A stretch of DNA of 64,000 nt from Chamaecrista fasciculata (lineage: Eukaryota; Streptophyta; Magnoliopsida; Fabales; Fabaceae). The DNA is taken from the NCBI GenBank assembly GCA_003254925.1, contig QANZ01044994.1:4186-68185 (forward strand), in the 5' to 3' direction. Position 1 is the stretch's first letter. Every line of letters starts with the position of its first letter. The notes below the pieces were generated by a model, which was not told the origin of the DNA, did no database searches, and saw only the letters and a list, made by a program, of their open reading frames with translations. Made by a program: the position numbers and the translations under genes. Shown here piece after piece: positions 57,486 through 64,000 of this stretch.

Positions 57486-58469
57486 CTTTGAGATTTTTAT
57501 GTCAAGAAATGAAAATGGAAAACTGAGATTAGCGGATGCGAATATGAGAGAGTGAAGTCAATGGGAAAGGAAAGGAAAGGAAGCGACCTTTTCTTTCTTC
57601 TACTGTAGTTGCTGATAACTAGAACCACGTGACTATGTGACACGTCTTATGTTCCTTTTTTTTTTAATTTTTAAAAAGTAAACGGTATTTTCTTTTTATA
57701 AACTAAAAATATTTATTATCTAAACAGTGACTAATTTTTCTGTCGCGTGTCCTCCACTTAAGGATAAACGGTTAACAACATAATATTTTTCATACTCAAA
57801 GATAGGATTGAAACTCTCACCACTTGATTAAAGGACTAGCCAAATTTTTATTTGATAGTTTGATCATTTCACAAATTAAATTGATATATGTATTATGTTT
57901 TATTATAATGTGATATTTTTTCTTAAATTAATTTATTTCTTCTCTAGGCATTAGATTTTGGAGAAAAGGCTTGATCATGGTTGTTTTAGAGGAAGAGTAA
58001 TGAATTGGATAAAAACAATTTGTGAAAGATTGGAGAAAATAAATGTGCACTCAAAACCATAAGATAGGAGTTGATAATTTTGAACTTTTGTTGACCATCT
58101 TTATTAGAAGTGATGTACTATTTTGGTTATGTTTTTAGTATTCTTTTTTTAATTATTATTTAGTGATATATATTAATTGTCAAACATAACTAATAAGTTA
58201 ATTAGAAATTAAAACTTTATTTCTCAATGAAAATGATTTTTCTTGTAACACAATCATATCTCTCAATGAGAGACATGATAAAAGATAATAATATTTTTAT
58301 TGATAAAATTTATGATAACAGATCCACTAATCAAGAGGTATAGTCTTGATGTGTTCAAGAAACACAAAGAATAAAAGAATGTATGATACAAAAGAATCAC
58401 AAGCCATGCTAAAAGAAATACAATGAATAATCCCTAGCTGGCCTCCTCTCATCTTTCCTGTATTGCTAA
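57486..58469. other. Promoter side of the L18ae-like gene and AT-rich DNA
   Basis: The first 150 bases upstream of the ATG are purine-rich and probably leader. 'aaccacgtgactatgtgaca' at 57623 contains a G-box core (CACGTG). Beyond that no feature is recognised. Confidence 0.45.
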
Positions 58470-58970
58470 TTACATTGATGGATGACGATTATGAATAAGC
58501 ATATAAAAGTCTCTCATGGAGTCGAGATTTTCATTTAACAAAGCAGTGTCCTTTATCTGATCAAGCTGAATTCGAGCTTCTTCTCTTCGTTTTTGAATTT
58601 CCATCGCTCTACTTGACGGCTTGAGTTCTTCTTTTTGCTTTTTGATATCTCTCCAATTAGCTAAAGTCTTCTTTATTTCATCACCAAATCCATATTCAAA
58701 CTTATCACGTCCTTTTTGCCCTTTTTTTGTTGCTTTAGAATGCTCAACAACTTCCTCTTCAACATTCTTGATCTTTTTGCCCTTAATATCATTCTCTTCG
58801 AACCCCACTGTTGATCTTGATCTCTTATTTGATAAAACATTTGTGTTAGAATTAACACAAGGTTTGATTTGTTGAGGCCGTGTTGACTTCTTCTTTGTAA
58901 GGTTAGTCTTAGAATCTCTCTTTTTAGGACAAGAGTTTCCGTTATTCTTGTTCATGATTGGAGCCTTCAT
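58470..58970 (-). CDS. Orphan lysine-rich protein (hypothetical)
   Basis: An uninterrupted 166-codon frame. It is very basic and hydrophilic: Lys/Arg-rich stretches ('PKKRDSKTNLTKKKSTRP', 'KGKKIKNVEEEVVEHSKATK') are followed by a probable amphipathic coiled segment ('LANWRDIKKQKEELKP', 'MEIQKRREEARIQLDQIKD') and a C-terminus 'DSMRDFYMLIHNRHPSM'. No membrane segment or signal peptide. The coiled part recalls the C-terminal helices of trihelix or NAM-associated proteins, but I do not assign a family. A TATA-rich run at 59035-59056 could be a promoter element 65-85 bases upstream. Composition is more protein-like than random frames in the window, so a real gene is possible. Confidence 0.5.
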   Translation of the reverse strand: MKAPIMNKNNGNSCPKKRDSKTNLTKKKSTRPQQIKPCVNSNTNVLSNKRSRSTVGFEENDIKGKKIKNVEEEVVEHSKATKKGQKGRDKFEYGFGDEIKKTLANWRDIKKQKEELKPSSRAMEIQKRREEARIQLDQIKDTALLNENLDSMRDFYMLIHNRHPSM

Positions 58971-61177
58971 TAATCTCTCAGAAAACTTGATTTGAAAATA
59001 TCTTGTGTAGAAACCTGATCTCTGTAAGAAGATATATATATATATATATATATATATTAAATTTAAAAGATACTAGATTTAACACTCAATTTAATAAGAA
59101 GTTAAAGAGAAACAAATAACAAAAAGAAATTAATAATAATATTCAATAAACTCTGTGAGCAATAAGCTAGTCATTGTGTATATATATATATATCAAGATT
59201 AGTGAGAACATATGTTTTTTATATATATAAAAAAAAATAACTTGATTATGATGAGTTTTAGAGAGAGTGGAGTGGGATGGTAATTAATAAAACAAGAAGG
59301 AAGGGGTGGGAAGAGGTGGGGTGTTTTAAATAAATCATCATTATACTTATTGAAAGTTTAATTTGAAAAACCATGGTCAACCATTCTTTATTGTTTAGAT
59401 ATTATAATATTATTAATAGAGTAAAATGAATTTAAATATAAAGTTCAAAATAATACTTTATAATGATTTCATTTATAATTAAGGTTTAAAAGTATAATAA
59501 AGTTAAAAAGAAAAATAAAAATTATTAAAGTTCCAAACTATATTATAATTAAACCTCCCTATTCAAGAACTTGAAAAAAAAAATGAAGATCTAAATAATT
59601 TAGGATGATTTGAAGAGAGGGAAGAAGGTGGGTGTGAAGAAGGCGTTCATGTTCTAGGAGAGTGAGAAGATTTCTAATAGAATTTTGGAACTCATTCTAC
59701 TATGGGCTTGAATCTTTTGATTTTTCATTCGTGTTCTAGGGAGAAACCACCTAGAGGCATTAAGATTGAAGACCAATCTCAACATAGATATCCAATGATC
59801 ACAAATTGAATAACTAAAGTTATCTCACTCCCTACCACACAACCCTAAATTTAACAATTTATCAACGCAAAGTTTCCAGGAAGAGCAACACACACAAATG
59901 AGAAGAGGGATTATGATGATGAGTGTAATATGAAAGATTTGACTAGGCAGCAATGGATGATGGATCAACGTACTGTGGACATACAACAATATTCTTAACA
60001 ATTTACAACGATATGGACGTTATCGTCGTTGTAAATATAATTGGAACACCAACGATAACAACGATATGACAGTTGGTATTATTCACACCACCCCACCCAA
60101 CATTACATATTAATTAAAGTCACAATTAAATCTTCACACTATCTCATTCTCACCCCATCGCTACATCACTCCTAAATCATAATCTCATTCAGTTCTTAGA
60201 AGAACTCATGAATTTGTTATTAACTATAATAATTGAAATTCATAAAATAAACTTTAGAGAAGACATTACGTACCTTATTCACTTTAGGGTTTTTCCTTAG
60301 TCCACAGAAGATTGACTGAAAAACTTTTAAATGAAGCTCCTCCAATATTGTAAAAATTAACTAAAGTGTGAATTACAAGAGAGTGGTCCTATCCTTATAT
60401 ATGTGAGGAATATTTATAAATCAACTTTAATGTTTGATTCAAAATTTATGTTGAATTCATGTGATTTTAGGATATATTTACTAGATTTTGGATATATTTA
60501 CTAGATTTTAGGATATATTTAGGATATATATATTTAGGATATATTTACTAGATTTTAAATTATTTCACAACAAAAGGTCAATATTACAAAAGATATCATC
60601 GCCAAATCAAACTATTTGTTGTGTCTATATCTTTCTTCTTCAAATGAAAATTTATTAAAAATTCCTATATATAATGTAATGGCCCAAAAGAAAAATCCTA
60701 TATATAATTATTTTTATTCTTATAAAGATTTATTTTTCATTATTATATTTTAAAATGAAATTAAAGATTATCCACTATTATATTCCTCATTTTATAATTA
60801 TAAAGCAATGTTAAAAAATAATTTTGAATATAAAATGCAATCCTCACATAAATGTAACTAAGGCTCTGCCTTAACGAGCACGCAAATATGAATGTAAAAT
60901 ATGAAATTATTTAAATTTTTAATTATATCAAATGTTATAAATAATTAATTTTTTTAATTTTATTATATAATATTTCGGAAGTAGTTATGTATTGTAAGGA
61001 TAATGGGGAAAAATTTTTGAGATAGTAAATAGAGTTAGTGGAGTTATTTGAATTTTATTTTGTTTTTAAAATGAAAGTGTAGATTTTTAAAAATTGATTT
61101 AGAGATATAGGAGGCCACGAAGGAGAGAATTTAGGAATTCAAATTTTAAAATTTTAAAATTTTAAAATAAAAAGTGT
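58971..61177. other. AT-rich intergenic DNA
   Basis: No exon recognised. Notable bits: (TA)n at 59035-59056; a short palindrome 'atttacaacga...tcgttgtaaat' at about 60000-60035; a 20-30-base 'ggatatatttactagatttt' repeat at 60470-60552; and a degenerate Helitron-like 3' end on the minus strand near 60858 ('aacgagcacgcaaatatg', similar to the end at 27960). Confidence 0.5.
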
Positions 61178-61394
61178 AATTAAGACAACATATATAGATT
61201 AGATTACCCTAATTAATTAATTAATTGGTTAGGTTTTTTAATTGTTTTGCAGGGTGGAGTATACATATTAGAGTCACATAATTGAAAAGAAATCCAACGT
61301 TGGCATTGAAGGACCAACACGAGACCGAGTATTGACATAAAAACTAACCAATTAATTAATTAGGGTAATCTAATCTATATATGTTGTCTTAATT
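61178..61394. mobile_element. Foldback element with 55-bp inverted termini
   Basis: Both ends read aattaagacaacatatatag inward and continue identically for about 55 bases, apart from one 4-base difference in an 'aatt' repeat. The spacer of about 105 bases is not self-complementary ('ttgcagggtggagtatac', 'gttggcattgaaggaccaac'). No clear target duplication could be read, so the superfamily is open. Confidence 0.8.
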
Positions 61395-61609
61395 TAAAGG
61401 TGAGAGAGTAAATTTAGTCTCATATTTTTTACTGAGTTCTCAATTTATTTATCTTTTTTTCTGTTAAATTTTTAATTGATTCTATATCTTTGCAAAAAGT
61501 TCTAATTTAAAATATTATAATAATAACTATTTTACATTGAAGAGGAGTATATATACTAATGAACTAATAATTTTTAATTTTTTAAGTAGAATATACGGCT
61601 ATATATATA

Positions 61610-61751
61610 TCTTATATTATATGGCTTCACCCCTTTCTGGTCGTCCATGTTTAAAACTATAGTCTATGAAATTAAAAATAAGAAAAAATTTACTATTTGG
61701 TCTCTCTTTCTTTACTAAGTTAACCATTTAGTTTTTTATTTATGCCCCTAG
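61610..61751 (+). mobile_element. 142-bp Helitron remnant
   Basis: Starts A|TCTTATATTATATGGCTTCA and ends gcccctag|T. It shares its 5' half with the termini at 18254 and 17380. The GC hairpin expected before CTAG is missing, so it is an internally deleted copy. Confidence 0.7.
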
Positions 61752-62119
61752 TATATATAATATGGTCACTTGTTGCATAAATGATACCATTCATTTCATC
61801 TAATAGTATGAAATATAAGATATCATTTATATAATTAATAATTAATATTATTAAAAGTAAACAATTTTTTTCTAAAATAAATTTAGTCATAAAAACAAAA
61901 AATATTAAAAAAAGTTCATATTTTAACAAAGATACACCATATTATGAAACAATCAATTTTTATAAATTTTATTGTAAAATATTTAATGTTTTAGTTATAT
62001 TAATTTTATTTTATATTATATAGTTTTTATGAGCCACTACCAAAAAGCTCTTATATATATATATATTTATATATATATATATATTTCAAAATTTATTACG
62101 GCAATGGTCAAAAGAAGTG

Positions 62120-62460
62120 TATACTACCAAATTTTCATTTTAGCCTCTAATATTTATTTTAAATTTTATTTTGATCCCTAAATTTTTTTTAGTTTCACTT
62201 TGGTCCTTAATGTTTTCCAATAGTTGGATTCTAGTACTTAATTAATGAATGTAATCATATCTCTCTCGTTTTAAGTCTGAATGCGACGAAATTAAAATTA
62301 CATAATACTCTTGAAGAGTTCATTTTTTATCCCGTTGGTAACTGGCAAATGAGATTAAATCAAGTACGAAATCTGGCTCAAAAGTGAATAGTTCATTTCA
62401 TGAAATTAGTTATATCTCTCTCGTTTTAACTCTGAGTGCGACAAAATCTCATTTTATGCA
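62120..62460. mobile_element. One arm of a Mutator-type MITE
   Basis: 'cattttagcctctaatattt', 'attttgatccctaaattttt' and 'actttggtccttaatgtttt' match the left part of the MITE at 6475, including the inner 'tatctctctcgttttaagtc'. The mirrored arm is absent beyond about 62460. Confidence 0.6.
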
Positions 62461-63430
62461 TTTTTTGGAGTTCAACTTATTGATTATTGATTATGATTAA
62501 TACTAATGACAAGGCTTAAAATAATATAAAATTAGATAGAAATTTAATTATGAAGAGTAATAATTGATAGACAATGGTGTTTTGTAATTCCTAAAAGGCT
62601 AAAACTGAGGTGATGATTACAAATATATACAGTAGACACAATTAGTATTATTGGTATTGCTGCGCACAATGGTGCTGGACTGCTAGTGCGATGAAATTGT
62701 TAATAATTATAAGAGAAATACTCTATTAAAATTAAATTTAGAAAAAGAACATTATCATTTGAGTTATACCTTGATAATAATATTGATTTTTAAAGTTTAA
62801 AATGCCAGATTTTGTCTTCCGATATTAAAACTCGGATTAACAAGATTTTCTTTTTCTATTTGATTTAAATTAAGTACTTTTACAATTTTATAATCTAAAT
62901 AAAGACTAATTCTGATTTGAATCGAAAAATTCAATAGCAAAAATAAAACTTTTTAACGAGGATATTTCTAACAAAAATCAAAATCCTGCCAATAGAGATT
63001 AAAGTTACTACCACTTCAAAGTTCAAACAACCTAAACAAAGGTTAATTCTTGTTTGAAATGAAAAAATCAATAATAAAAATAAAACTATTTCAACAATAA
63101 TACTTTTAACAAGACTCTAATCCAAAAACCTCCTAATATGATATATACTATTTGTCGAGTTATACAAGTGTTTCCCACTAACCTGAATATGATATATACT
63201 ATTTCTAGATTTAGTTTATCATTAATCAAACTAGATGAAGGAAAAAAAAAAACACTAAATAGCAAGACATACCACCAACAATAGCTTAGAACATGAAGCA
63301 TAATCACTAAAATGAGACTAATTTTTACACACGTATGCAATATCTTGGTCCACAATCATCGTTTTATTAATTTATTTGTTTTACAATTTGCATTTTTCTC
63401 TTACTGAGGTCAATGATCAAGTAGACAAGT
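62461..63430. other. AT-rich intergenic DNA
   Basis: No gene or element recognised. The segments 62880-62960 and 63010-63110 ('acaaaggttaattcttgttt', 'gaaaaaatcaataataaaaa' against 'taaagactaattctgatttg', 'gaaaaattcaatagcaaaaa') are diverged copies of each other. Confidence 0.45.
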
Positions 63431-64000
63431 GTTGGAGATTATGGAGCAAAACGCAGCGGAAAAGGTAAAATTAAAATTTTATAATCTTCTCCATAGGACT
63501 CACTAACTGTGTTTATACCAGTGAGATAAGATGTTTACTTAAATCAGACGGTTGCTTTGAAAAATTACAATTCCAAGAAGTCCACATACTTGTGTCCTTC
63601 CTCTGCCGGTGATTCACACGAACAGTTTGGCAAATACTCAGATGCTAGCCTCCAATCTCTTCTCCAAAAGATTATGGGAACCGATCTACAATCTTGGAAT
63701 TTCAAGAACACTTCTTGAAATATCCAAGAACAAGTGGCGCACTACCAAGAACGAACTTCTTTGCCACTGACTCGAGGGTTTTTCGCCTCTCTCTCTTCCT
63801 CACACACAAATCGCCCGTAAAACCCTAAGTTGAGGGTTAGTTCAAAAACTCCCTTCTCTTTCTCTAGGGTTATGCGACTCCCTTTTTCTTTTCTCTCTTT
63901 GTTTTAGGCGACTTGTATGTGTTTATAAAGAGTCCCCACTCCTTAAATTAGGGAATCACCAAATCTTGATTATAAAATTATACTAATATTATAATTCAAG
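63431..64000 (+). mobile_element. LTR of a Copia-type retrotransposon, cut by window end (fossil)
   Basis: Begins TGTTGGAGATTATGGAGCAA, a common start of plant Copia-type LTRs, then 'aacgcagcggaaaagg'. A TATA box ('gtgtttataaagagtccc', about 63920) sits where an LTR promoter would. The element continues beyond the window, so its completeness and age cannot be judged. The preceding bases give no second duplication to test. Confidence 0.55.

Noticed and set aside
58621-58875. Plus-strand frame opposite the orphan gene
   Set aside because: Ser/Phe/Leu-rich shadow of the Lys/Glu-rich frame on the other strand.
60000-60035. Short palindrome 'acaacgatatggacgttatcgtcgttgt'-like as a possible transposon end or terminator
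   Set aside because: Only about 11 paired bases, no partner end and no nearby gene end; described in words only and not called.
1-64000. CRISPR arrays, bacterial operons, riboswitches, rRNA or functional tRNA genes
   Set aside because: None seen. The tRNA-like stretches at 23743 and 49222 are SINE heads with tails and, at least in one case, a flanking duplication, not tRNA genes.

Overview
The window is nuclear DNA of a flowering plant, most likely a eudicot. It is AT-rich and gene-poor, genes carry GT-AG introns, and plant-only families are present: AP2/B3, REM-type B3, CIPK, ABI5-type bZIP, F-box/LRR and L18ae-like. Much of the sequence between genes is transposon debris. There are two assembly gaps (28757-28756+822, i.e. 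28757-29578, and 40755-40873) and a few single N bases. The species cannot be fixed from the sequence alone.

Layout. 0.8-5.3 kb: an incomplete Ty3-type LTR retrotransposon fossil on the minus strand, with a gag-like frame and a 12-bp minisatellite inside both LTR copies. 5.9-11.5 kb: a Mutator-type MITE, then a second MITE (6475-11485) that has been split by a 4.1-kb Helitron (7258-11399). That Helitron carries a 161-bp near-perfect hairpin. 13.0-15.3 kb: a four-exon REM-type gene with two B3 domains. 17.1-18.3 kb: short Helitron ends and exon-like pieces. 22.5-23.5 kb: an intronless AP2/B3 (RAV-like) regulator followed by a SINE. 24.7-26.0 kb: an intronless CIPK6-type kinase on the minus strand with G-box/ABRE motifs upstream. 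27.2-28.3 kb: a Harbinger-type MITE containing a 344-bp Helitron. 33.6-34.2 kb: the N-terminal half of an ABI5-type bZIP factor without its bZIP domain. 34.7-40.0 kb: a minus-strand Helitron that has captured spliced exon fragments of at least three unrelated host genes: a SIT4/PP6-associated (SAPS) protein, PRMT5 and an At2g16250-like receptor kinase. 42.0-44.8 kb: a four-exon F-box/LRR gene on the minus strand. 46.7-57.5 kb: an L18ae-like membrane protein gene whose exons 2-4 are duplicated downstream without exon 1. 58.5-59.0 kb: an orphan lysine-rich frame. 61-64 kb: a foldback element, a tiny Helitron remnant, half a MITE and the start of a TG-type LTR running out of the window.

No gene cluster or shared pathway is evident. 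CIPK6, the ABI5-type fragment and the ABRE-like sites all point to ABA or stress signalling, but they are separate loci. The most interesting structures are the multi-gene-capture Helitron (34.7-40 kb), the Helitron-borne hairpin (10.05-10.21 kb) and the partial duplication of the L18ae-like gene with splice sites still intact. In several places transposons are nested in one another and the target-site duplications can be read directly, so the order of insertion can be worked out.
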